64,000 nucleotides of DNA from Antedon bifida. Lineage: Eukaryota > Echinodermata > Crinoidea > Comatulida > Antedonidae. Position numbers and translations under genes: made by a program. A model generated the notes under the pieces. The model ran no database searches, had not been told where the DNA came from, and saw only the letters and a list, made by a program, of their open reading frames with translations. The stretch's first letter is position 1. Every line of letters starts with the position of its first letter. Positions 35,677 to 50,900 of the stretch are shown piece after piece. The stretch spans positions 21,185,820-21,249,819 of the forward strand of contig OY727096.1 in NCBI GenBank assembly GCA_963402885.1, written 5' to 3'.

Positions 35677-38600
35677 ATGCCAGGATTTGAAGTTAAAGAT
35701 GGTGAATATACATCTGTTATTTATTCAATGGTAAGTTTATGAGAATCATATAAAATAAATAATTAAAATGAGGTCCTAGGTAGGCCTAGACTAGGCCTAG
35801 GGCCAGGCCTAGCCAGCCCGAGTTAGCAATCATGAGCCTACTGAGTAGTAGTTTAAGTAGTATAATGGAATCAGGGACGTTTCGGCCCACTTTGGGGGCC
35901 GGGGGGGGGGGGACTTTTATTACATTTTAGTGGTAATTTATCAAGTTTTAAAAGAAGATGTTTGAAATAACTGCAAAACATGTCACGTGAATGGCATAGG
36001 CCTAGGCCTATTTATTATTTATTTGATTTGAATATTTATATTTTTAATATGAAAATCATCATAAAAAATACATACAAAATGTTATGATCTAAAATAAAAA
36101 ATATAAACGTATTGCTTTAAACACGTAAATATAACAAAAACAATAATATATATAAAACAAGTTAATTAAAAAATAAATAATATGATTGACAATATATTAA
36201 TAGTTATTTATTAACATTGGTATAATTAATTGGCCGAAAGTCCCGGGCCAAAATTGCGTAATTTAATTGATACTTAATTTAACTTATTGATATCTATACT
36301 TTTTAAAAACCTATTGTTTTTATTTTCAGATCAAAGAGGCAAAGTTTGCAGATGCAATAAAGATCTTATCAAAAGAGTTGCAAAATCACCCAAAGGTAAT
36401 TGTAATTGATAAAACAAAAATCTACCCAAAAAAACCCAAAATGTTTCTACTGTAATCTACAATTTATATTGTTAAAGTAAACAAGTGTTAAGATGAAAGC
36501 AATGTGATTAGATCTACTATTCCTTGCACTTGGACATAACCCTTTTTACAGTGTTATAAGTCATAATTTAATGTTATTTTAAACCATTTTGTGTCTTCAG
36601 GCAAGAGCAGCCTTGTCTCTACTTGGTTATTGCTACTATCAAATGCAGGATTATAGCAATGCTGCTGAGTGCTATCAACAACTAGTTGAGATCAACCCAG
36701 AGGTAGATGAGTACAAGCTATACTATGCTCAGTCCCTCTACAACGCCTGCATGTACCCTGAGGCTATGAAGGTCACATTTCAAATTGAGAACAAGAACTA
36801 TCAAAGCAAGGTACAGTATGAAGTTCCCATATACTGGCGCAGGTTTAAGGTATATACAACCCCAAAAGAGTGTTAAACCACAAATTATTTTAGTTGACCT
36901 AAATGCATTTTGGTCCTCCGAAATCTATATTCTGTAAAAGAGTGTGAGGTGAGATTTGCTCTAGATAATTATGATCATTCATACAATGCTTTTTTTTTTT
37001 CAGATAACTAAACTGCAAGCAGCCATTAAGTATGGTGAAGAAGATTTACCAGCAGCGAAGGTATATTTGAAAATGATCTAAAATAAAACATATTTATTGT
37101 AATAGTACAGTACTCTCAACCATAGTTCATCACAGTAAACACACCACACCATACTTACCTAATTACCTTTGTGTTTCTTACAGACATTGGTCGAACAATC
37201 AGCTTCAGAAGATCCTGACACTGAGGTGAACCTAGGATGCTTGCTATTCAAGGAAGGACGCTATGATGTTGCCTGCCAGAAATTCCAAACAGCATTACAG
37301 ATTTTGGGATATAGACCAGGTAGGTTACCAACAAATACATTCTAAGCATCATAACTTATTGTCCTGTTTATACTTTGTATAACCCACTCTTAAACATATT
37401 TGTTTTCCTTGTAGATTTGTCCTATAACATTGCACTATGTCACTACTGCATGAAGCAGTATGCCCCAGCTCTCAAGAACATTGCCGATATTATTGAAAGA
37501 GGCATTCGAGAACACCCAGGTATGTTAAAATAGTGCTGAAGATGTGAAATTCTCTGTTTCATTTGAAACAATATATATATGTTTATATATCCATTCTGCA
37601 GACAGTACTGTTTATATATGAATAATTTTAATCCCTATACACTATGCACCCAGTTTAAAAATGCGTACATTTTCTACTCTATACAGAGCTAAGTGTTGGC
37701 ATGACAACAGAAGGTATTGAGGTGCGTAGCGTTGGCAACACCCTTGTACTGCATGAGACTGCCCTCATCGAAGCATTCAACCTGAAAGCTGCAATTGAGT
37801 TTCAATTGAAAAACTGTAAGTAAGCAATGGTACAAACATAAAACTAGAGTACTTTTTAAACCTAATAATAGTTGAGAAGCAAGACGGTCAGAATATGTGT
37901 TCAAACCTTCAATGAGCATGTTGTATTGATAAGATTTGCTTTTTTCCAGTGGAAGCTGCACAAGAAGCATTGACAGACATGCCACCAAGAGCAGAAGAGG
38001 TGAGTAATGTAGCCAACCTAGATTTTGTAAATCATGTGACAGCTAGTTCAAGACAGGGATGGATCCAACATTTTTTAACTGGAGTGTTAACATGTATTAA
38101 TAATACAGTAGTCTGTCAAAAATACTGTAGACATCAAAAAGTAGTTCATAATTTCATTTTAGCTGTGAAAAGGGTGGGAATGCGCACCCCCACCCCCTAA
38201 CCTAAGACAACCTACTCGGATAGGATAATTCATAATACAATAATGTGACTGCTGATCCTACCTTTTAGCTAGGCATGTGAGTACTCCACAATATGATACT
38301 ATCTGTACTAGAATTTAAACATACTGTATGTTATACCTTATTATTCAATATTTTATAGGAAATAGATCCAGTGACACTGCACAACCAGGCATTAATGAAC
38401 ATGGAAACAAACCCAACACAAGGCTTTGAGAAACTACAGTTCCTGCTGCAGCAAAGTCCTTGCCCACCAGAAACATTTGGCAATTTACTTGTATTGTATA
38501 TCAAATATGAGGTACATTTTTTTTTAAATAAGCTAATTCATTAAAACTCACTCAGAGCGTTGTATTAGTTATTAAAGAAATTGATATACAGTAGTAGAAA

Positions 38601-40750
38601 TAGTAGAATTTAATTAAAAATATTATATAGCAATCTTTCTGTTTTTCTATTAGTACTATGATTTGGCAGCAGATGTCTTAGCAGAAAATGCACACATGAC
38701 TTTCAAATTCCTCAGTCAGTATCTGTATGATTTCTTGGACACTGTAATCACGAAGCAAACGTCGCCTGAGGAAGCATACCGCCGCTTTGACGACATGGCG
38801 ACACGGCATACCGAACAGTTACGGAAACTTACGAAGCAAGTTCAAGAATCGCGGCAGAATCATGATGATGAGTCTGTGAAACAGGCGGTTAATGATTATG
38901 ATGATGCATTAGAAAGGTAAAGAAAGTTTAGCCGTACAGATTAGAAAAAACCGCCAAACACAGTGAATGAATTGACATTTATAGAATGAAGTTACTTTTT
39001 AGACAGAGTTAGTGTACATGAAAATGTATTTTTAAATATGGTAAACAATTTTAGGCTTACAAATCTAGCACTTGCATGACAAGGAACAGGACCAAGCTAT
39101 ATGAATTATGCATATGTTGTATTATGGCACCTTGAGCGTTCCATAGAACTGGGTGCAATTATAATTGTCTTGGTTTTTTACTACACTAGGTACATCCCTG
39201 TACTTATGCAGCAAGCCAAGATTTACTGGGATCTCGATAACTACAAACAAGTTGAGAAGATTTTTCGAAAATCGGTTGAATTCTGTAACGAGCATGATGC
39301 ATGGAAACTGAATGTTGCACACGTTTTATTTATGCAAGAAAATAAGTATAAAGAAGCAGCTGGCTTTTATGAACCAATCGTAAAGAAAAATTTTGATAAT
39401 GTAAGATTTTGTTTATTTGATAATGTTTATTTGATAATGTTTATGTCCAGCCACGGTGCCTACAATGAACAACATGGCTTAGATAGACCAATACACATAC
39501 TGACTGTGTTCTTTTAATGTATGTATTGTACATCCATCTTCTTTTCTTACAGATTTTGTCTATAAGTGCAATTGTATTGGCAAACTTATGTGTTTCATAC
39601 ATTATGACAAGTCAAAACGAAGAAGCAGAGGAATTGATGCGGAAAATAGAGAAAGAAGAAGAGCAAGTAGCTTACGACGACCCCGATCGCAAGATATATC
39701 ACTTGTGTATCGTAAACCTTGTTATCGGTACACTGTACTGTGCTAAAGGCAACTATGAGTTTGGGATTTCACGTGTTATTAAAAGCTTGGAACCTTACAA
39801 CAAGAAGGTGTGTATTTTTCTTTATAGTAATCTTTATGTATTTCAATGTTTTCAGTACTCAATTTATTTTCTCCAGTTCACCAAGGCCATATGACATAAA
39901 ACATGCAATTTTTTTAACTTGGTGTGACCATTATAAATAATAATTATAAATTCTGTTCTGAAATTTAATTGTAAGTGAAATGAAAGTTGCAAGTAAGCTA
40001 AAATGCCTAGCAGTAAGTTTGTTAAATATTATCCCATGTTTTCATGCAGCTTGGTACAGACACCTGGTTCTATGCCAAACGTTGTTTCCTCTCGTTACTG
40101 GAGAACATGTCTAAACACATGATTATGTTACGAGATAGTGTCATTCAAGAGTGTGTACAATTTCTGGAACACTGTGAAGGTGAGTGAATCATGAAATAAA
40201 ATTATTTGGTTCCATCTACTGATTGAGGCTCAACGGATACTGTAGTCGCGCGAGTGACAGAGCAGTTGAGACAGTGGAACCGTACTTGCGTAGCCGTAAC
40301 ATCAGCAAGGGTTCGAGGCTCACTCACTCCATAGTTCTGGTGGTAGAACGAGTCTTCTCGGATAAAGACTATAAACCGTAAGTCCAGTGTACACACATTG
40401 CTCATGTGCACTTTAAAGAACCTAGTACATCTTTTGAGAGGAGTATGTGGTTACCCTGTGTACTAGTCCACACACACACACACACACAGCGCCACTGTGC
40501 AATTGGGACTGTTTTAGAGGTGTTTACCACTTGTTGGTCCCTTTCTTCACTAATGTACATGTTTGTTAGTAATAAGTTGAATAAATAATAAATAAAGGCC
40601 TAATATTCTATTTTTGTTCTTACAGTTTATGGCCGTGATGTGATTGTACAAGTGGAGCAACCACTAGCTGAGGAAAGGATACATGAAGGCATTAATACAT
40701 GCACATACGAGGCAAGGCTTCTTAAAAGCCTCTTCCTGGATCTTGTATAA
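35677..40750 (+). CDS. IFT70: Intraflagellar transport protein 70 (TTC30)
   Basis: TPR-repeat subunit of the IFT-B core, which wraps IFT52 and is needed for tubulin transport and polyglutamylation in cilia. Fourteen exons join in phase: 35677-35730, 36330-36395, 36601-36810, 37004-37060, 37184-37319, 37415-37519, 37687-37815, 37950-37999, 38359-38511, 38654-38916, 39190-39400, 39553-39807, 40050-40179, 40626-40750, giving 647 residues. TPR-type helical pairs run through the protein, for example ALSLLGYCYYQMQDYSNAAE (about 43) and EVNLGCLLFKEGRYDVACQK (about 143). Further matches are DLSYNIALCHYCMKQY, SVGNTLVLHETALIEAFNLK, YEYYDLAADVLAEN, and near the end GTDTWFYAKRCFLSLLE and YEARLLKSLFLDLV. 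The start is the first ATG of exon 1 (MPGFEVKDGEYTSVIY). I recall human TTC30A and TTC30B as single-exon genes, so this intron-rich form would be ancestral. Confidence 0.94.
40210..40600 (+). repeat. tRNA-derived SINE in the last IFT70 intron
   Basis: A tRNA-like head (GCGCGAGTGACAGAGCAG as A-box region, GGGTTCGAGGCTCACTC as B box) is followed by a body with TCTCGGATAAAGACTATAAA and ACTTTAAAGAACCTAGTAC, a CA microsatellite (40470-40489), and an AATAAATAATAAATAAAGG tail at 40578-40599. Standard SINE layout on the plus strand. Confidence 0.65.
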
Positions 40751-40856
40751 ACGTTTGATCTGAAAACATTGATCTATATGTACTGTACACATCATAAGGA
40801 TAAGAATACCAATTTTGGTTAATATTTATGGATAATATGATTATAAAACAAGTGTA

Positions 40857-41021
40857 AAGCTCCATCTACACTATCAAACTAATTTGACAAAAAAAGTGTG
40901 ATGTGCCCAAATATAGTAGTGATCTGCTTAAATATGGTAGTGCTATGACATCATCATGTCCATATATGGGCCCACCCCATTTTGTTGTCACATAAAGTTT
41001 GATAGTGTAGACAGAGCTTAA
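40857..41021. repeat. TIR MITE, GTCTACACTATCAAACT family
   Basis: Copy of the family at 1842 with a short internal duplication (two AAATATxGTAGTGAT blocks). It lies just after the IFT70 stop codon and may be part of its 3' UTR. A candidate IFT70 AATAAA lies at 41192. Confidence 0.65.
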
Positions 41022-41957
41022 TAATGCTGAAATGTGGTATGAAGTATGCCCTCATTGAACAGATGAGTTCATAAACCATTGTAAAATAGAGCCTATTGTA
41101 AATTAGCTTGAGACCGAAACAAATACACAAAAAATGTGTTTTTTTGCAGTTTATTCATCAATGAACTTAATTATTCCAGTGAATAGTGTTAAATAAATGA
41201 TGATTACAGTACTTGGCACTGTGTGACATTACTATTATTATTACTTAAGCAATACTACATTTACAAAAAAATAGTCCTTGATTTTAAATTACTATTTACA
41301 GTTAAATTATCAATGTTTTACCTATAAAATATTCTTGGCTCCAATCTGTAAACAGGGAGCAATTATAAAAATCAAATAATAATATTTTTGTGGATTTCAA
41401 GGTGACAATAAATACTATATCTAAAAAGGTTTCTTTTTTTTTTTGGCTTGGTAATAAATGTAAATATTTATATTGGTATACTATGTTATTCAATGTGCAA
41501 ACGAGAGAAATTATATATATATGTGAATACAATATGAATATGCAATGAACTCATACCTATTATAGTACAGTACATTCTTTATTGATATAACTTTAATTCA
41601 ATTTGATTTTCATAAGATACTGTACATCATTATGTAGTAATATTAAACATTTTTTTTTTAAAGTAGAAATGCACTTGGTTAGGTGAACGGAGTTCTATAA
41701 ATAGGGCCAGTGAATTTAATTGAGTTTCTTGCTGTGTAATGGTTATTGATAGGGATATATTAGAGTTGCGGGTGTTATAAATGTGATAGGAATTAAGAGG
41801 GCTTAAAAAACAAATGGAATGTCTTTACGTTAAGGTGCTATATGGGAAATAGTCAGGCTGGCTTAACATTGTATAAATGTAAATTATAACAACCATACAG
41901 AAAAACTTGATTGACGGATATGATGACCAATCCGTAATCATTTTTCTCTTGGACCAA

Positions 41958-44900
41958 TCAACAATATCCGTTGTCGTCATCATACTCCTCTTGTACCTCT
42001 TCCTCAACTTCATCACCATCGTCTTCATCTTTCTTCTCTGCTCCCATTCCTCGGCCCAGTGGGATATCCAGTGAACGGTGGATTGCTTCGATTGTTCGCA
42101 TGTTGACGTAAAACGCCATGTTTACAGTTGGTATTCGACTTCGCATCTCTTCCATGCATGCATATGCCTAAAGAGAAGAATAAGAAGTTTGGATTAACCA
42201 ATACTTTTAATTATCAACTCTCCATAGAGCAGAACTAGTGAAAGCCAACACAAACATGAATACAGATAGTGATATAACATCATCATGTCCATATATAGGC
42301 ACATCACATTGTTTTGTCACATTAAGTTTGATAGTGTAGACAGAGCTTTAGATAAGTATTAAATGTAAAATCAGAAGGATTCAGTTTAATTACCTTTTTA
42401 TAGGTCTCTTGTCTGGCATAGTGCTCTATCATCATGCCATAGACATCACCAACTCTTACAGCACTGTCCAAATCTTGTTCTTCTAGCAGTACTTGGCACT
42501 GCTTCATGGCTTCTTCAGGGTCTTCATCATAAACTCTATAAAGAAACAAATTATGCTATGAGACATAAAAGTTATGAATATAACACCTCTAGTATAAGTT
42601 ATAAGACAAAATTCCAGGGAAGAGGTTCTAGTACCAAATTAGACAATAAAATGCAAACCTAAAATTGTACAGTGAAAGAATGGCATTAAGCTCAGTGAAT
42701 TCAGTACTTACCGTCTCGCCTGCACAAACTTCTTGACAAGATTAATGCGATGTTTTAGGGCAGCTAGCTTTTCTTCTTGTTGGGATGCATTCTTCAACTT
42801 GGCCTTGCTCAAACATTTATAAGCCTCACTTAACGCTCCTAGAGCTTTATCATAATTCTGGTATTCATCAATTTCAACCTAGGATTAAAAAGTATTTACC
42901 AGATTTAGTAACATAATGTAATGATATTTCACAGTTGAGTGCACTAGCTATGGATGGACAGATTTTCCATTTATTTTCAACAATCAGTTCAAAAAGTTAC
43001 CTGAGCACATGCATCATAAAATCCCGACAAAGAATCTAAAGCACGCCCTCTAGTGTAGAATCCAATGATATTTTTCATTATTTCTGGATCTTTGCGCCAA
43101 TCCAAAGACTGCAAGTAGTTTGCAGCCATCACATAAATCTCTTTCTGACGAGACACACCAGCAAAGAAGATAATCTTCTCAGTATCGCCAGACTTCAAGA
43201 GTGCCTTCATTGCCTGAATAAAGAAAAGAAATAAATCTTTCTTAATACTCCACCTAATCCTAATTCAACTTTTAACAAATTGTTTTTTCAGTGATGCCCA
43301 ACTTACCTTAGCTTTATTGCCTGCTTGGGTATATTTCTTAGTAGCCAAATGATAAGACCCTTGTTGAAAACAGATGTCTGCTACTCTTTCTAGTAATTTG
43401 ATCCGCAGATCGTTGTTGGGATCATCTTTTGAAATTGTCATTTTCTCAGCTAACTTTTCAGTTATGTTCACACCTTGTTGCATACATATGTCAAGTGCCT
43501 CTGTAAACTGAATACAAACATTTAAGTATAATTTTTTTACCAGATGGTATTACTAAATCATAGGATCTCTCAAGAATAGGGATAATATTAATAATTTCTT
43601 GGACCCAAACGTAGTTATTATCAAGAGATTTGATTTATCAAATGTTCAAACCTTCTTTGCAACAACCAGCAAATCAACAGCTTTATCATACTGCCCATGT
43701 TCCATGAAGAAATCAGCACAACGGTTGAGTAACATAGGGTCTGTTTTCTCATCCAGATCCTCAGCAATCAGTTGCAATGCTGCAAACTGTTGTGTGTCAA
43801 AAGCAAGCTCCAGAGCTTTGGAAAAATGACCACCCTAAAAAATAAGGCATTTAATATACTGATAAAAGAAACCATTATTAACAGACACAGGGAAAATTGT
43901 TGCCAGTGTGGCGTAGCAAAATGTTACATAAAACTGTTGGGTCCCCCTCCATACAGAATCACTTAACTGGTATAACATTGGAGTCTGCCCTCTTAACATA
44001 TATATAGAGATCATTGGTTCAAGCATTTTTACCTTGTGATACAGCATAACTGCTTTATCCATGGTTTGAGGGCTACTTTCATAGTATTGTGCAGCATCAA
44101 TCATATCTGCTGAATTGCTCATCAAGGCAAGATTCATTAACTGGTCTTCCATGTTGTTCTCCTGTAAGAGGGCATAGGTTTAGTCACATATGGCAATATG
44201 CAGATTTAATGAATTAATTAATGCCTTGAAACCCACAAAATACATCTCTTCAGCTTAAACCTTGACAATTGGACACTTGCTGGAGTTTAGTCAAGTTGGA
44301 TTGTTGGAACATTGAGACAAAACAGTTACATTATGTTACCTTGCAAAGACGAATAGCTTGACTATAAGCCTGGGCACGTGTAAAGAAATGGATGGACGAT
44401 TTGTAGTCCTCCTGAAAAAAAAATTTAGTTGAATCTGAATAATAAATTGAATAAGAATAACCACTTGTTACAATTATTAGAAAAGGCTATAAATTATTAT
44501 TTATTATCATATAAAGCTCTGTATACACTATCAAAGTAGTTTGACAAGTGTGTACCCAAATATGGTAGTATGACATCATCATGTCCATATATACATTTGA
44601 TAATGTAGACAAAGCTTAATACTACATGTGAACATGGTACATACTGCGTTCTCATACTGCCTAGCAAGGTGATAACATGCTGCTCTGTCCCCTGTCTGAC
44701 TTGCAATTTCGGATGCCTAATAAAAAAGGAAATATAGGTAATGCATTCACTCACTAATACAATGTTATGCATAGCTGTATACATGTGTGATTGAAAAACT
44801 GTTTGCAACTTACTTTTTCTAAGTTGTTACAATAGCAATAAACTCTAACCAATGATAGGTAGTCTTGAGCCATCTCATAGAATTGCAATGCTGTTTCCAT

Positions 44901-47900
44901 CTCACTAGTACTCTCCATGTACTGAGCCCACCACTTCTTAAGCGATCTGTAATTTAAAATGCAGTAAAATAGATGAGATAAATTAATAAATTCAATAAAA
45001 TACATCATTTATACTGTAGTGATCACTTTTTTCATTACCATACTCAGATAGGATTGCATAAATGTGCTAGATTCATGCTGTCAGAGTTTGTTGTGTACTT
45101 TACTACGCAAACAGTAAAACCATCTACAACCAATTTTTTGTGTGTGTTTTTGTAATTCTTACTTGTCTTTTGTTTTCATAATGTAGGCCTTCAATGCCTG
45201 AGGTTCATCAAATAACATCCGTGGAACTTCAAACCTGTGCGTGTCTGATTTTTCGTAACTATTGGAAACAAATCAACAAAATGTCATTCTATTTAAGTCA
45301 ATTTCAGTATATTTTTATATAGTGTGATGAGATCCACTGAAGAATGTTGAATAGCACTGTGGCTAATTTATCTTTTTGGCTACAGTTGTGCTAAGCCAAA
45401 GGTATCACTTGGCGGCATGTGGAGTTATGCAAGTCTGATGAAGTCTGACAGGGCTAAAAAAAAAGGAAGAGTAATGCAATCAAGGAAATATTTACTTTGG
45501 TATAGCCCCATTCATGTCTCCTTTTGATTCCAAGTGTTTAGCATAGTTGTAATACGTTGTCCTAAGATGTATACGATCATGAAGCTCTGCTGTCTCCATG
45601 GCCTGATATAAACAAGAAAACAAGATGTAAACAAACCAAAAGAGGATAAGGCCATTACATGCGTAATACTAATGATGTACACAACTAATCTAGATTGTAA
45701 AATAAAGAGTATGTACATTCTCACCCAAAATAGTCACTCTGGCCCAAAATGTCTTGTTTTACTGACATTCTGGGACATTTATACTGTAGGTATCAGTCCT
45801 GGGAGAGTTCACCCTATAAAGAAATAATTCATATTGCTATAATACCTTAGCCCATTGTCCACTAGCCTGGTAGAATTGGTTTAGCAAATCATATCGACCA
45901 CAATTCTTGTATAGTCTTTCAGCATCCTCCTGAAAACAACAAATATTTTACAAGATAGAATATGTGTGTAGAGAAAATAAATAAAAAATGACAAGAAAAC
46001 ACATGGGTTTAGCTCTGGCACTTCCATTATTTAACCCTCAAAGACAGATATTTCCGTACTTACCAGTAGGCCTAGCTGGATGGCTAGCATAGCTACACGA
46101 GCATCTAGTTCAGGCTCTTTCTCCGCCTCTCTCAGTGCCCTTGCTCCTCTAGCATGGCCCATGTTACCAAGGCAGACCTTTGCAACATCAAGCCTTCTTG
46201 TTTTAACACACATCGTAGCCATGTTCTCCCAGACAGATTCACTGAAAATTAGATACATTTACAGTCTGTAATGCAACTACAGTATATGCAAAGGTTCAGC
46301 AAAGCTCTGTCTGTACTATCATAAAATAGTTTGACAAAAAAGTGTGATACCAAATATGGTAGTGATATGACATCATCATGTCCATATATGGTCACATCAC
46401 ATTTTGTTGTCACATAAAGTTTGATAGTGTAGACAGAGCTTAAGGTTTGTATGGATGCACATGTCTTTCTTATGTTCTATTGATATTCCAGCAGTTCAAT
46501 CGAAGAAGTTACTATTGCTGGGGAATGCTGTTTTTAAAAGGCTTTATGCCAATGCGGGTAAAGCTTTGTCTACACTGTCAAACTACCATATTTGAGAATA
46601 TTAATACTTTTTTTGTCAAACTAGTTTGATAATGTAGACAGAGCTTTACACTTACCTTTTAATTAGTTTGATTGCCTTGAATGCCTCATCCATATTACCT
46701 ATAGTGAGGTAAAAGCTGAAATTCATCATGCCATCGCGAGAATTCTTGTCACTGTCTTCCAAGCCTACAAAGTCTCGCATGACTTTGCGAGATGATGGGG
46801 AGTCAAATGCTAGTGTGTCAGCATCTTCATCATGCTTTTCACCAGGCTAAGGGAAAAATTCATATAATAAAGAAATTATATAGCAACAATTGCTATACCT
46901 GTATATGAGGAATGGAGAAAACTGAACAATATTGTTTATGTTGTTGGTCATACACAACGCATAAGATAACATAATAATTTGTTGCAATTCTATATTTCAA
47001 TTGTTGATTTTAATTTCTCTCACAATGAAGGTTTAAACTCTAGTGCCAATTGTGCAGAATAATCACCTTTTTAACAAAGTATAAGTAAGGAACACCAGCT
47101 CCTAACATACTGCTGTAGCCAGAATGGAGAGGAAATCCACCTTGCAGCATCACACCAAAATCCAGAGTAGTAAAAAGGGACACTACCATTACTTCAGGCT
47201 GAAATAAAGCAATATGGTATGGTTACTGACAACAATTATGGTGGCATTTGATATTCATCCAGCTAGCCTACCTTGCCATGTTGATTTTATATCTAGCATG
47301 TTAATGTTATATACATAATAATGGCAATATCATATTTCATCACCATCTGAATAGGTCGTAATCTATTCAACTATCTTAGTCTCCACTTTTGAAAACCTTA
47401 TTATAGTGTCTTTCACACCTGTTCCGGCACAGTTCCGGTCCGGCGAATCGAATGTCAATGTTTCGTTTTCACGACACTCCACACAGCTACGCACCAATCG
47501 ATATGCGCGTAGCCGCATGAAAACGAAAAACATTGACATTCAATTAGATTTTCCTTTAGGTAACATTCTGCAACTACCTGAAATAAAAAAAGATTTACTG
47601 TACGTACGGGTAGATTATTAAGGGTGCTAATCTTTTTCTTCTTAGTTAGCGCTGCATTCTCATTGTCAGGTGCCAGAACAGCTTCACAGACAATCAGCTT
47701 TGGTTCCATTGGATCCCAGTAGAATCTGGACGGATATCTCATAGCAACATCTTGAGCGGCTTCTAGTCTTCCTCTGGAGAATTAAAGAGAACAAGTCAAG
47801 TCAAGAGATCTGTGGCCGTATTCACCAATTAAGTGAAATATTTCCCTTTAAATATTAAGTATTTCAATAACTCAATAAATATTTAAGTATTTCCCTTAAA

Positions 47901-50900
47901 TTGTATTCACTCAGATAAGAATTTTTTCCTGTTTTTTCCCTTAGCCTAAGTATGAATGGTCACTGAACTCAAAACAGATTCTATAAACTTTGCTCTAAAA
48001 CGACAAACCATTTTTATTTTTATTATCATTATACAACTTTGTACAAACCTTTCTACATCATTCATATCTTCATTATTTGTAAGTAATACATCATCTTGGT
48101 CTCCTTGTCCAGTCGCAAAATCAAAGTACTGTATAGAATCCATATCAACGTCCCATATATAGAGCTTAGAGTCTGGTGTACCATCAATCTATTGGAAATA
48201 AAATCACTATAAATAAATGCCATTGAATGACAGCCTGTAGCCTAATGCTCTGTCTAAACTATTAAACTGCAGTACTGTAGTTTGACAAAAAAAGGTGTGA
48301 TGTGCCCAAATATGGTAGTGATATGACATCATCATGATACTTTACACAGAGCTTAAGATCATACGATAGTTGTAGATCAATAGCTATATTGTAGAATGTA
48401 AATGTAAGTAATTCAAAAGAAAAATATTTTGGTGTAATTATCTACTTATAGCATTAGAGTATTAATGCAGTTCATCCAAGTACTGGTATACAATTAAGCA
48501 CACAAATAAGCATTACAGAGTAATATTTGAAATGATTGTTTTTAAAATATGACTTACCTTTTCCACTATTAAAGACACCCTAGTTCCACTGCTGTTTGCT
48601 TTGGCTGACTTTATAATCTTCAGTTCTGGTATAATTTCTGCAAAGTTTTTAGAGCAAGTTGATTTGGCTTCTCTGTAAAATAAAAAAAAACAGTACAGTC
48701 AGAGTATCTTAATCTAGGAACAAATGGTTGGACATGCTTTTACACTAAAAAAAACCTGTTTAAAGTGTAGCAGTGTGTCGCCACCTTGTAATGCAAAAGA
48801 AAGGACATCAAATCAAGCTCAGTCCTTCATTTCACCATTTTTAGGTCCTGGGCCCACTATTTCAAAATCCTGGATCTGCCACTGTTTGTGAAAAGAGTAT
48901 AAGATCACAATGCAATGTACATCTTACCTCCTAGATATGTCATAAACTTTGACAAATCCTGTTGATGTGGCAACAACGAGGCATTTGTTACAAATCTCCA
49001 TGGTAACTGGTTCACCATCATCATCATTTAGCGATATCAACTGCTTTACTGTGCCCTATATTTGTTTTTAAAGAAAAAAAATCAGTTACTCTTTTAAATT
49101 TTAAAAATTAATAAGATAACATTTTCCATAAATTTAAATACAAACTTGAATAATACCTGGAATGTCCTAACTTGTATTTTTCCTGGCTCAGTGGTGTAAA
49201 CATTTTGCTCATACAAACAAACAACTGAAGACTCAGTAGAAAATGTACCTGAAAGCAAACAGAGTATATATTTCAATCTAACACCAAACTATTAATTTCA
49301 GTTAGCATTAAAAATAAAAGTTAAATAAAATATGAAAAAATCCAATATTACAGTACAGTGAAATTCAGGAACCAGAGACCGTATTCACCAATCACACTTA
49401 AGTGAGATATTTCCCTTGATTGTATTCACTTAGATAGGAGACTTTTTATTTTAAGGGTTTACCTTAGCCTACAGTAAATGTGAATGGCAAATACAGCCAC
49501 AGGTATTGAATAATCATGGATTCTGCATTGACCCCTAAAAACCAATTGTTTGAACTATTAAATACCTGAGGCTCGAATAGCCTGTTGACCAATCTCATAC
49601 ACAACAGCTTTTCTACCATTCCAAATCACCATGTGCTCCTATCAAACATAATATAAAACAAATTTTAAAACAGATACAAATTTAAACTTTCTTTTGGTAT
49701 TTTCTTAAAAATATTTTATTTAGTTTTTAATTAAAAAACGATATAGTGTAATAATATAAGTATAAAAATGTCACCTTTGATACATAGACTCCTTTAACAT
49801 GAATATCGGTGTTAACGTTGTGATGAGTCTTATTAGCAAACATATCCACTGATAAGGTGTTAGGTCCTGTCTGCACCACACAGATCTGTGAACAGGAAAT
49901 AAACTGTTCTGAGAATTTAAGATTTGTATAGAACAAACGAGAAGCTTCTTACACTCCGCCCAAAAAATTAGTGACTTCTAAACTAGAAGTGTGATGTGCC
50001 CAAATATGGTAGTGATATGCTTAAATATGGTAGTGATATGACATCATCATGTCCATTTATCACTTTTTTTGCCACATAAAGTTTGATAGTGTAGACAGAG
50101 CTTAATAGTAGTCTTCTGGAACCAAGATTCAATATTTTATGAGTAAAAAGGTGGCCTAAATGGTACATTGCATTTGTCATTAAGTTGACCTCTGACCTCA
50201 TCTTTCATGTGTCCACTCATAAGCTGTTCATTCAAGACAGTAACAAGGTTGATTGTATTGGTTGCCAGGAGGTTCTTCTTTGTCCCCCATTTTATTTGAA
50301 GTATATTTCCTTCTAAGTTTGAAGCTTTCTGAAGTTTCCATTTAGTCTCACTGTCTTGCTTGCGAGCCATCAGACCGCGGTTAGGCGAGTACTTCCAGAA
50401 TGCCACACGGCCTCGATCAGTTCCGCCTGCAAGAATTTCTGTTGAAAAAATCATATCGCATTAATATTTAACATTAGGATTTTTTGTATAATTAAATGAT
50501 AACTGAAGTGTCAATATAAATTTAAAAATTTCAAACAATAATGATTGTACCTTTGTTTTTGCAGTATGAAACACAATTCACACATTCTCCTGTCTCAAAT
50601 CCTGACTGTGGATCTAATGCGAGAACAAAGTTATCATCTTTATCGAGGTCCCACATACGAACAATACAGTCACCACTAGCAGTTGCTAATAGCCCCTTGC
50701 CAGCCCAGACAATGGCACAGTCTGTGTCTGTTGGCTTACCACTTAATTTAACCTGTTAAGACAAAAGACATTTAGTGGCTCTGTAGCATGGTGGTTGATG
50801 TATTCGCCTATCAAACACAATGTGTTTGGTTCAAATCTATATAACTTTATTATCTTTTTTCAAATATTCTCAGGTTTTATTGTTTCGAATATGAATATTT

